Source of the DNA: Chitinophagaceae bacterium
GTDB taxonomy: Bacteria; Bacteroidota; Bacteroidia; Chitinophagales; Chitinophagaceae
Reading direction: 5' to 3'
NCBI GenBank assembly: GCA_016787135.1
Contig: JAEUVK010000090.1
Coordinates: forward strand, 1-42,416
Length of the DNA stretch: 42,416 bases
This document shows, in pieces, positions 31,555-39,006 of the stretch. Below the pieces are notes generated by a model. The model did not search any database, was not told where the DNA came from, and saw nothing but the letters and a program-made list of their open reading frames with translations. Numbering within the stretch: position 1 is the stretch's first letter; the number at the start of each line of letters is the position of its first letter. The translations under genes and the position numbers were made by a program.

Positions 31555-34104
31555 CTAACCCAGGGCGGCAAGGTGCTGTTCCAGTTCGATCTCCGTTTTG
31601 ATCAGGACATCCCGGGCTTTACTGCCCTGATTAGGGCCTACGATCCCTGCGGCTTCCAATTGGTCCATTAGGCGCCCTGCCCGGTTATACCCAAGTTTCA
31701 TCCGGCGCTGCAAAAGAGATGTAGAACCGATCTGGTTCTGAACGATCAGGCGGGCTGCATCCTCAAACAATGAGTCCCGGTCGGCCATATCGAAATCTTT
31801 ACCCTCCAGCTCTTTTTCATCCACGTATTCCGGCAACATAAAAGCATGAGGATACCCACGCTGTTTGCTGATAAAATCAACGATAGATTCCACTTCAGGT
31901 GTATCCACGAAAGCACATTGCAAACGTGTGATCTCACCATGATGCGAGATGAGCATATCTCCTTTTCCAATCAGCTGTTCGGCGCCACCTGTGTCCAGGA
32001 TTGTCCTTGAATCAATTTTGGAAGAAACTTTAAATGCAATACGGGAAGGGAAGTTGGCTTTAATCGTACCCGTAATGATATTGACGGACGGACGTTGCGT
32101 GGCAATGATCAGATGGATACCTACTGCCCGGGCCAGCTGTGCCAGCCTTGCAATGGGCATTTCTATTTCTTTACCTGCTGTCATGATCAGGTCGGCAAAC
32201 TCATCGATGACCAGTACTATAAATGGCAGGTACTGGTGTCCTTTCTGCGGGTTCAATCTCCTTTTGGTAAATTTCTCATTATACTCTTTAATATTCCTGG
32301 CACCCGCTTCTTTCAGGAGGTCATAACGGTTATCCATTTCGATACAAAGCGCATTTAACGTATGTACTACTTTCTTTGTATCGGTAATGATCGCTTCCTC
32401 TTCTCCAGGCAATTTGGCCAGGAAATGCCTTTCGATGGTCCTGTAAACGCTTAGTTCAACTTTCTTTGGATCAATCAATACCAGTTTTAATTGAGATGGA
32501 TGTTTTTTATACAATAAAGAAACAAGAATAGCATTTACCCCTACCGATTTACCCTGGCCCGTGGCGCCCGCCATCAAAAGGTGCGGCATACTGGCAAGGT
32601 CAACAATGAAATTATCATTGTCGATCTTTTTCCCGATAGCTATGGGCAAACTGTGTGTATTCAGCTGAAATTTTTCAGAAGCCAGCAGGGTCTTCATGCT
32701 CACCACAGTTTTCTTCACATTCGGCACTTCGATACCGATCGTTCCTTTACCCGGTATCGGGGCAATGATACGGATACCCAATGCAGCCAGGCTTAAGGCG
32801 ATATCGTCTTCCAGGTTCTTTATCCTTGATATGCGGACACCTGCAGCAGGTACAATTTCATACAGCGTAACTGTTGGGCCGACTGTCGCACTGATCTTCT
32901 GTATCTCGATGGAATAGTTTCTTAATGTAGCAATGATCTGGTTCTTATGCGTCTCCAGTTCGTTTGTGTCCTGTACGATCTTTTCACTGCCATGTGTTTC
33001 CAGCAGATTTAATGTGGGATATTTATAATCACGCAGGTCAAGTGTTGGCTCATAGGGCGGCAGGTTCTCAAACGCTACTTCAGCTTCTTCATCCAACACG
33101 GGTTCCGGAACAGATTTTATTTCCAGTTCAAGATCAGAAACAGGAAGTTTATTTTCTTTAATCGCCGTGCCCGGGTCTTTTGTTTCTGTTACGTGTGAAA
33201 GTTCTATTGCATTGCCGGGATCGTGCTTATGAAGGATATCACTCACTACTTCCTTTTCAACTGCTGAATCCTCTTCCTCCATTGCCATTTCCGGCTCTTC
33301 TTTAATTACCAGCTTCAGGTCAGGCATCGGCTCTTCAACAGGTGGTGGAATAATGAGCCCTTTATCCTGCTTCGCTGTTTTTTCACCCGTTTTTGTTTCG
33401 ATGATCAACCTTGCTTTATCTTCTTTCAACTCCTCTGCTTCTTCTTCGTTCTGTTCTGCAGTCTCCTTTTTCGATGGTAGGTTAAAGCTTGGATTGAACT
33501 GCCAGATGACGTATCCCAGTGCTAGCAGCAGCAAAACAGCCGATGTACCCACATTACCTAATGTACCCACCATCCAGTCGCTGATCATTACTCCCACCCC
33601 GCCGCCAAACCTGAATTCACTGCCCGACAAAACAAAAGCTAACGACACTGATAATACCAGCAAGCCGATGGTCACATACTTCAGGTTCTTCCATATAGAA
33701 AAAACTTTGCGGCTGAAAAGAAGATTGACACCAATAACAAAAAAGAATGTAGAGATAAGCAGTGAAGCAATACCAAAACATTTATAAACAAAAAAATGAG
33801 ATACTACAGCTCCCAGCCGGCCAAGCAGGTTGTTGACCTTAATGCTTTCATCCATTAATATCCCGCCACGGAATACCTGGGCCTGGTCCTCTTTCCAGGT
33901 AAAGAAATAAGAAAGAATGGCGATGAAAAGAAAAATGGATACCAATAAAGAGACAGCGCCTGTGATCTTCCAGGTACGTTCGTCACGGGCCAGGGCTTTC
34001 CAGTCAATGCTTTCCTCCTTCTCCTGCTTAAAACCTTTACCGTCCGTTTTCTGTGGCCTGGTTCCGGATTTTGGGGAAGTGGTCTTTTTCTTCTTATTGG
34101 ACAT
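31555..34104 (-). CDS. ftsK: DNA translocase FtsK
   Basis: This 849-residue chromosome-segregation motor acts at the division septum. Four membrane segments at about 48-200 are followed by an acidic, low-complexity linker (about 210-345). The motor follows, with Walker A GATGQGKS (K519) and Walker B LVIDEFADL (D634-E635). The C-terminal winged-helix gamma domain (SLLQRRMKLGYNRAGRLMDQLEAAGIVG) recognises the KOPS-type polar DNA sequences in other species. The start at 34104 is preceded at 5 bases by a perfect -7 element. The lolA-like gene lies downstream. Confidence 0.96.
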   Translation of the reverse strand: MSNKKKKTTSPKSGTRPQKTDGKGFKQEKEESIDWKALARDERTWKITGAVSLLVSIFLFIAILSYFFTWKEDQAQVFRGGILMDESIKVNNLLGRLGAVVSHFFVYKCFGIASLLISTFFFVIGVNLLFSRKVFSIWKNLKYVTIGLLVLSVSLAFVLSGSEFRFGGGVGVMISDWMVGTLGNVGTSAVLLLLALGYVIWQFNPSFNLPSKKETAEQNEEEAEELKEDKARLIIETKTGEKTAKQDKGLIIPPPVEEPMPDLKLVIKEEPEMAMEEEDSAVEKEVVSDILHKHDPGNAIELSHVTETKDPGTAIKENKLPVSDLELEIKSVPEPVLDEEAEVAFENLPPYEPTLDLRDYKYPTLNLLETHGSEKIVQDTNELETHKNQIIATLRNYSIEIQKISATVGPTVTLYEIVPAAGVRISRIKNLEDDIALSLAALGIRIIAPIPGKGTIGIEVPNVKKTVVSMKTLLASEKFQLNTHSLPIAIGKKIDNDNFIVDLASMPHLLMAGATGQGKSVGVNAILVSLLYKKHPSQLKLVLIDPKKVELSVYRTIERHFLAKLPGEEEAIITDTKKVVHTLNALCIEMDNRYDLLKEAGARNIKEYNEKFTKRRLNPQKGHQYLPFIVLVIDEFADLIMTAGKEIEMPIARLAQLARAVGIHLIIATQRPSVNIITGTIKANFPSRIAFKVSSKIDSRTILDTGGAEQLIGKGDMLISHHGEITRLQCAFVDTPEVESIVDFISKQRGYPHAFMLPEYVDEKELEGKDFDMADRDSLFEDAARLIVQNQIGSTSLLQRRMKLGYNRAGRLMDQLEAAGIVGPNQGSKARDVLIKTEIELEQHLAALG

Positions 34105-34109
34105 GGCAG

Positions 34110-34117
34110 CAAAGATA
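34110..34117 (-). promoter_or_regulatory. -7 element (TATCTTTG) abutting ftsK
   Basis: It is an exact TAnnTTTG match on the minus strand, ending 5 bases before the ATG. Confidence 0.5.
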
Positions 34118-34126
34118 AATATTTAG

Positions 34127-34175
34127 AAGGCACAAGGTACAAGACGCAGGGAACAAGCTTCAGGGTACAGGGAAT
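34127..34175. repeat. Phased heptamer micro-repeats upstream of ftsK
   Basis: Seven consecutive 7-base units lie here: AAGGCAC, AAGGTAC, AAGACGC, AGGGAAC, AAGCTTC, AGGGTAC, AGGGAAT. They follow a consensus close to ARGGTAC and occupy the spacer between ftsK and the sensor kinase. Confidence 0.6.
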
Positions 34176-34275
34176 AACAAAAACCATATTCAACAGGAAA
34201 TCTCCTGTTACCTGACTGCCGTAAAAATACCGGAAAGTGGTATCAGACAGGCTATAAAAACATAAAGGGATATAT

Positions 34276-34283
34276 TACATTTG
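34276..34283 (+). promoter_or_regulatory. -7 element (TACATTTG) for the NarL-type sensor kinase
   Basis: It is an exact TAnnTTTG match, 18 bases before the ATG at 34302. No good TTTG lies at the -33 position. Confidence 0.45.
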
Positions 34284-34301
34284 AAAACCAGTCTCACCTG
34301 T

Positions 34302-36218
34302 ATGAAAAAAAAATACTGCTTAAGGCCATTTCTTTTATGTATCCTGCTTTATTTTCTCAGCTACTATAGTAATGCCCAGGATAGCTCTGCTAAAATGTAC
34401 ATTGATATTAGTACCGTCAAGCTGGTAAAAAGTCTTTCCAAAGATGTAGCCTCGGCCTATTTCCGCCACGATGAAGAAGTGTCAGCACAGAATGTTAAGA
34501 ACAAGCTGTTTTCACCCGGCGTGATCCATAAGAGAACAGTCCCTAACCCATACGTCACTCAAAAAGCCGTATTAAAGTTCAACCTGTGTAATAGTTCTGA
34601 CTCCGCCGCAGGCATTTATTTTTTCCCGGGTTTCTATTACAGGTCAATTAACCTATACAGGCTGGAACAAGACAAGCTGTTCCCGATATCCCGGGTACTC
34701 CCGGATAACCCGGATAGTATCGGTTATCGTTACATCTCACTGGCTGCTCATGATTCTGTCACCATTTTTGCTGAACTGGTATTCATCAAAACCTACATCA
34801 ATACTATCAGGCCAAGACTGATCAACAAAGAGTATTTCAATTCATTCGTGAACGATTTGCACAGCACCCACAATGAAAGTGAACTGATGACCTATATTTT
34901 TTGCGGCCTGTTGCTGATGATGATCCTGTATTCCATAGCTAATTTTCTGCAGGGTGCCAATCGTGAATTCTTATATTATTCGGGTTATGCCTTTTTCATC
35001 GGCACTATGCTGCTTACAAAAGCCATGTTCACGTATCATACAAGTTACCTCAGCTATTTTCTTGAAGAATATCTTGATTTTATCATGCAGGTGCTGGGCA
35101 TTATGTTCTATATGGCCTTTATGCGAAAATACCTTGCCACAAAAACAGATCATCCCTTTCTTTACAAGCTGTATAATACCGGCATCATCATGCTGATCAT
35201 TTCATTGGCGGGCTATACCTTATTTCATTATCTGACCAATAACTTCATTGCAGAAAATGCCATCGAAAACATTACCAAGGGTTTACTACTGATCCTTACA
35301 CTGGTGTTTCTTGTGTACAGCCTCCGGCACTGGCAGAACAAAATGATGCGTTATCTTTTCTGGGGAAATCTTTGCCTGTTTGCTTTTGCCTTATTCTCGC
35401 AGGCAATCATTATGAACAGTAGTCTTACACGGCCGCTTCCCGGCATACTAAAATCCTCTCTCTTCTATTATGAACTCGGCCTTTTCCTGGAACTGGTATT
35501 CTTCCTGATGGCGCTCAATCATAAGAACATGCGGCAATTGATAGCGCAGGCAAGAGAAAGGGAAAGATTGAAAGCAGAGAACCAGATGAAAGAGTATGAG
35601 AAAGAACTGGCCATTTTTAAAGCCCAGCAACAGGAAAGGGAAAGGATATCTGCCGACATTCATGATGAGCTGGGCTCAGGTATGACTGCGATCCGGCTGA
35701 TGAGTGAAATTGCACGAAATAAAATGCAAGGAAATATACCTTCAGAGATCGATAAGATATCGTTGTCTGCAGATGAAGTATTGAATAAAATGAACGCCAT
35801 TATCTGGAGCATGAATAGCGGCAATGATACCATTGACAACCTTGTCTCCTATATCAGGGCCTATGCACTGGAGTATTTTGAGAACACACCGATAAGCTGC
35901 GTGGTAAATACCCCTGAGCATATTCTATACAAGGAATTATCAGGGGATAAACGCCGCAACATCTTTCTATGTGTCAAAGAAACCCTGAACAACGCCCTGA
36001 AACATTCAAAAGCTTCGCAGGTAAGTATAGATTTTGCAATTGATGGCTACCTGATCATTAAAATTGCTGATAATGGCATTGGCATTGACCTGAAGAATAT
36101 CCGTCAATTCGCCAATGGGCTAAAGAATATTGCCCGAAGAATGGAAAGTATCGGCGGGAGTTTTGAGATCGATAGCAATAAAGGCACCATTACCATACTA
36201 TCTATTCCCCTTACTTAA
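34302..36218 (+). CDS. 7TMR-DISM sensor histidine kinase (NarL/HisKA_3 type)
   Basis: From the ATG at 34302 the product has 638 residues. An in-frame TTG at 34281 lies inside the -7 element and was rejected. A signal peptide ends YYSNAQ. A 7TMR-DISM extracellular domain (about 40-185, FFPGFYYRSINLYRL) and seven membrane helices (about 195-405) follow. A coiled coil (ARERERLKAENQMKEYEKELAIFKAQQ region) precedes the HisKA_3 helix with H454 in RISADIHDELGSGMTAIRLM. The ATPase domain shows FLCVKETLNNALKHSKA and IADNGIGI. This class normally works with a LuxR-type regulator, but none is adjacent, so the kinase is an orphan here. Its stop interlocks with that of the convergent DUF423 gene. Confidence 0.9.
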   Translation: MKKKYCLRPFLLCILLYFLSYYSNAQDSSAKMYIDISTVKLVKSLSKDVASAYFRHDEEVSAQNVKNKLFSPGVIHKRTVPNPYVTQKAVLKFNLCNSSDSAAGIYFFPGFYYRSINLYRLEQDKLFPISRVLPDNPDSIGYRYISLAAHDSVTIFAELVFIKTYINTIRPRLINKEYFNSFVNDLHSTHNESELMTYIFCGLLLMMILYSIANFLQGANREFLYYSGYAFFIGTMLLTKAMFTYHTSYLSYFLEEYLDFIMQVLGIMFYMAFMRKYLATKTDHPFLYKLYNTGIIMLIISLAGYTLFHYLTNNFIAENAIENITKGLLLILTLVFLVYSLRHWQNKMMRYLFWGNLCLFAFALFSQAIIMNSSLTRPLPGILKSSLFYYELGLFLELVFFLMALNHKNMRQLIAQARERERLKAENQMKEYEKELAIFKAQQQERERISADIHDELGSGMTAIRLMSEIARNKMQGNIPSEIDKISLSADEVLNKMNAIIWSMNSGNDTIDNLVSYIRAYALEYFENTPISCVVNTPEHILYKELSGDKRRNIFLCVKETLNNALKHSKASQVSIDFAIDGYLIIKIADNGIGIDLKNIRQFANGLKNIARRMESIGGSFEIDSNKGTITILSIPLT

Positions 36219-36604
36219 TTTTTCTTTACTACTCCGCAAAAAAGAAACAACCAACCTGCGATAAAAGCCACTCCGCCAAAGGGAGTGATGACACCAAGCC
36301 CTTCCAGGCCGACAGTTTCAGTAGCCTTCAGCGCAGTCAGCAGGTACAATGAACCTGAAAACAGAATAATTCCGGTGATAAAAGCGGCTCCGGCCAGTTT
36401 CACCCATTTATTCGGGAATTTTTCAAAAAGAATTGCCGCAATAAATAATGCAATGGTATGATAAACCTGATATTGAACCCCCGTCTGGAAAGTGGTTACC
36501 GTTTCTGAAGGGACCAGCTTCTTTAACCCATGTGCGCCAAAAGCGCCAAGTGCTACTGCTATGGCGCCCAGTATTGCCCCGGCTGATAAGTATGTCTTAT
36601 GCAT
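36215..36604 (-). CDS. DUF423 small membrane protein
   Basis: This 129-residue protein has four helices. The family signature GAFGAHGLKK is at about residues 21-30, followed by the segments YHTIALFIAAILF, LAGAAFITGIILFSGSLYLLTAL and TPFGGVAFIAGWLFLFCG. The function of DUF423 (YgdD-like) proteins is unknown. It overlaps the aroK stop by 8 bases, so it is translated in coupling with aroK. Its stop shares TTAA with the opposing kinase gene. Confidence 0.9.
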   Translation of the reverse strand: MHKTYLSAGAILGAIAVALGAFGAHGLKKLVPSETVTTFQTGVQYQVYHTIALFIAAILFEKFPNKWVKLAGAAFITGIILFSGSLYLLTALKATETVGLEGLGVITPFGGVAFIAGWLFLFCGVVKKN

Positions 36605-37103
36605 GAAATATCTCCTCTATAAAATGATCTAATGAAATTTCTTCATCGTCAATGATAATAGTGGCCTGCTCGTAATATATCTTGCGATCACCAAGCTTCT
36701 TTGTGATAAAACTCATCAACTGCTGATCTGTAAGTCCCCTGAGCAGGGGCCTGTGATTCTTCTCTTTCAGCAATCTCTTAAACAATATCTGTACAGGAGT
36801 ATTTATCCAGACAGTAGTACCCGATTGATTCATGTACTCAATGTTATTGAAATAACAGGGGGTGCCTCCTCCACAGGCCATAACAAAAGAAGAATGGCTT
36901 TCTGAAATAATATGAAGTGTTCCTTTTTCTTTCAGCCTGAAATACTCTTCCCCGAATATTTCAAATATCTCGTTGATAGAATGACCTTCTGAATTTACCA
37001 CCTGTTCATCCAGGTCAAAAAAAGGAATACTAAGCTTTTGGCTCAATTGCCGCCCCCAGTGCGTTTTGCCGGAACCCATGAAACCTATCAGAAATATTCT
37101 CAT
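36597..37103 (-). CDS. aroK: Shikimate kinase
   Basis: From the ATG at 37103 (MRIFLIGFMGSGKTHWG) the product has 168 residues. An upstream GTG-type start would add six residues that overlap the micro-repeats and was rejected. The P-loop is at residues 7-14. Shikimate-binding acidic residues D30 and D32 (FFDLDEQV) and R56 (EEYFRLKE) are present, as are the CGGGTPCY motif near 77 and the lid Arg in RPLLRG. It phosphorylates shikimate in aromatic amino-acid synthesis. It lies between the glutaryl-CoA dehydrogenase gene (27-base gap) and DUF423 (8-base overlap). Confidence 0.93.
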   Translation of the reverse strand: MRIFLIGFMGSGKTHWGRQLSQKLSIPFFDLDEQVVNSEGHSINEIFEIFGEEYFRLKEKGTLHIISESHSSFVMACGGGTPCYFNNIEYMNQSGTTVWINTPVQILFKRLLKEKNHRPLLRGLTDQQLMSFITKKLGDRKIYYEQATIIIDDEEISLDHFIEEIFHA

Positions 37104-37127
37104 AATGTGGCAATTTGACAATGTGCC
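37104..37127. repeat. Phased octamer micro-repeats filling the gcdH/aroK spacer
   Basis: Three consecutive 8-base units lie here, AATGTGGC, AATTTGAC and AATGTGCC. They occupy nearly the whole 27-base gap between the stop of the dehydrogenase and the start of aroK. Confidence 0.5.
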
Positions 37128-37130
37128 AGA

Positions 37131-38315
37131 TCATTTAAACGCATTAAACCCTGTCACATCCATGCCTGTTATCAGCAAATGAATATCATGCGTGCCTTCA
37201 TACGTGATCACACTTTCCAGGTTCATCATGTGGCGCATGACGGGATACTCGCCGGTAATACCCATTCCTCCTAACATTTGTCTCGCATCGCGGCAGATAT
37301 TGGTGGCTATCTCGCAGGAATTCCTTTTTGCCATACTTACCTGCTGCGGAGTAGCTCTTCCTTCATTCATTAATACACCAAGGCGCCAGTTCAGTAACTG
37401 TGCTTTGGTAATCTCCGTGATCATCTCTGCCAGTTTCTTTTGCTGCAATTGAAACGCCCCTATAGGCTTGCCGAATTGTTCTCTTTCCTGTGAATAACGC
37501 AATGCAGTATCATAACAATCCATAGCAGCACCGATCACTCCCCATGCAATACCATATCTTGCTTTTGTCAGGCAACTCAGTGGTCCTTTCAGTCCTTTTA
37601 CGTTGGGCAGTATATTCTGTTTTGGTACTTTTACATTATCAAATACCAGCTCGCCGGTAGCAGAAGCCCGCAGGCTCCATTTGCCATGCGTAGTGGGTGT
37701 ACTGAAACCTTCCATTCCTCTTTCCACGATCAGTCCCTGTATTTCTCCCTGTTCATTCTTTGCCCATACCACCGCCACCTGCGAAAAAGGTGCATTGCTG
37801 ATCCACATTTTGGCACCATTCAGTATAACATAATCACCGGCATCTTTAAAATTAGACAACATGCTTGACGGATCGCTGCCATGATTGGGTTCCGTCAATC
37901 CAAAACACCCCAGCCATTCACCACTGGCCAGTTTAGGCAAATATTTTTTCTTTTGTTCTTCACTGCCGTAAGCATAGATGGGGAACATCACCAATGATCC
38001 TTGAACAGATGCAGTAGAACGAACACCGCTATCACCTCTTTCCAATTCCTGCATCATCAAACCATAGCTGACATAGTCTAACCCGCCACCACCATATTCA
38101 ACAGGCACTGTCGGGCCAAAGCAACCGAGGTCCCCTAATTGTTTGACGATCTGTTGAGGGAATTCCGCTTTTTGTGCATAGTCTTCAATGATAGGAGATA
38201 TTTCTTTTTTAACATAACTGCGAACGGATTCACGGATAAGCTTCTGCTCTTCTGTCAAAAGTTCATCTACTAAAAAATAATCCGGGCTTGTAAAATTATC
38301 TGTACGGGCTGCCAT
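37131..38315 (-). CDS. gcdH: Acyl-CoA dehydrogenase, glutaryl-CoA dehydrogenase type
   Basis: This 394-residue FAD enzyme would oxidise and decarboxylate glutaryl-CoA to crotonyl-CoA in lysine and tryptophan breakdown. GcdH-like features are SVQGSLVMFPIYAYGSEEQ, the FAD-binding GCFGLTEPNHGSDPSSM and KMWISNAP, and catalytic E373 in ITYEGTHDIHLLITG. The GCFGLTEP and TYEGTHDIH strings separate it from short- and medium-chain acyl-CoA dehydrogenases, although the exact substrate remains inferred. It is the first gene of a probable three-gene transcript with aroK and DUF423. Confidence 0.85.
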   Translation of the reverse strand: MAARTDNFTSPDYFLVDELLTEEQKLIRESVRSYVKKEISPIIEDYAQKAEFPQQIVKQLGDLGCFGPTVPVEYGGGGLDYVSYGLMMQELERGDSGVRSTASVQGSLVMFPIYAYGSEEQKKKYLPKLASGEWLGCFGLTEPNHGSDPSSMLSNFKDAGDYVILNGAKMWISNAPFSQVAVVWAKNEQGEIQGLIVERGMEGFSTPTTHGKWSLRASATGELVFDNVKVPKQNILPNVKGLKGPLSCLTKARYGIAWGVIGAAMDCYDTALRYSQEREQFGKPIGAFQLQQKKLAEMITEITKAQLLNWRLGVLMNEGRATPQQVSMAKRNSCEIATNICRDARQMLGGMGITGEYPVMRHMMNLESVITYEGTHDIHLLITGMDVTGFNAFK

Positions 38316-38339
38316 ATAGCAATCGAATTTTTATTGGCG

Positions 38340-38347
38340 CAAAGGTA
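38340..38347 (-). promoter_or_regulatory. -7 element (TACCTTTG) for gcdH
   Basis: It is an exact TAnnTTTG match on the minus strand, 24 bases before the ATG at 38315. Confidence 0.5.
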
Positions 38348-38387
38348 TTAGAAAGTTACTAGTTTACTATTGATAGTTTTATGAGAA

Positions 38388-38460
38388 GGGGCCCGCCTGT
38401 TTCGCCCTGGTGATTTCCGGTTGCGTCGCACTCTTGTACGCCTCTATCGCTGTTCAGCAA
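38388..38460. other. GC-rich island in the gcdH/YCII spacer
   Basis: Most of the spacer (38316-38505) is AT-rich, but this stretch is markedly GC-rich. It contains GGGGCCCGCC and TTGCGTCGCACTCTTGTACG (38421-38440). It encodes nothing convincing. It could be a dispersed intergenic repeat. Confidence 0.35.
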
Positions 38461-38505
38461 TGCCGATTGATCAAATAATTATACATTGTACAAAACTTCT
38501 GGTTT

Positions 38506-38934
38506 ATGAAAAAGTGGCTTATTACTTTAACCGTTATTTCTGTATTTATACAGGTCTCCTTTTGCCAAAAGGAAGCCGGCGAAAAAAAGAAGGAACCCAA
38601 CATTAAGCAATTCTGGCTGGTAGTACTAAAGACAGGCCCCAAAGACAAAGAGATCACGGATACAACCGAGCGGAAGAAGATCTTTGCAGGCCATTTCACA
38701 AACATGGAAAGGCTATACAACGAAGGCATACTGAAAGCAGCAGGGCCATTTGGCAAAAATGATTTTACCTGGCGGGGCCTTTTTATCCTGGATTGCAAAA
38801 CAAGAGAAGAAGCAGAAGCTTATGTAAACACCGATCCCTCAGTAGTCGCAGGAGTTTTTGTTACAGATATTGTACCCTGGTTCAGTGAGCCATCCGGCAG
38901 CTTTGCCCCGGGGAAACCCAAAAAGGATAATTAA
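38506..38934 (+). CDS. Secreted YCII-like protein
   Basis: The product has 142 residues, with signal peptide MKKWLITLTVISVFIQVSFCQ and a charged linker (KEAGEKKKEPN). A ferredoxin-like YCII domain follows (about 34-120; FWLVVLKTGPKD, HFTNMERLYNEGILKAAGPF, FILDCKTREEAEAYVNTDPSVVAGVF). YCII domains are usually cytoplasmic, so the signal peptide is notable. The Pro/Gly/Lys-rich tail is short. No function can be assigned; it stands alone between two oppositely oriented genes. Confidence 0.85.
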   Translation: MKKWLITLTVISVFIQVSFCQKEAGEKKKEPNIKQFWLVVLKTGPKDKEITDTTERKKIFAGHFTNMERLYNEGILKAAGPFGKNDFTWRGLFILDCKTREEAEAYVNTDPSVVAGVFVTDIVPWFSEPSGSFAPGKPKKDN

Positions 38935-38935
38935 C

Positions 38936-38985
38936 CTGAACAGGCCCCTCAGAATTCAGCCGACATTGAGTGCCTGCCTGTTCAG
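38936..38985. repeat. Long inverted repeat between converging genes
   Basis: CTGAACAGGC (38936-38945) is perfectly complementary to GCCTGTTCAG (38976-38985). An inner CTCA/TGAG pair lies inside. It starts 1 base after the YCII gene stop and lies 21 bases from the stop of the S9 peptidase gene. There is no clear T-tract, so a terminator role is likely but unproven. Confidence 0.5.
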
Positions 38986-39006
38986 TATCCGATTCATTAT
39001 TCGTAG

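Noticed and set aside
34281..34301. Upstream TTG start of the sensor kinase
   Set aside because: It falls inside the -7 element TACATTTG, and the ATG at 34302 gives a better signal peptide.
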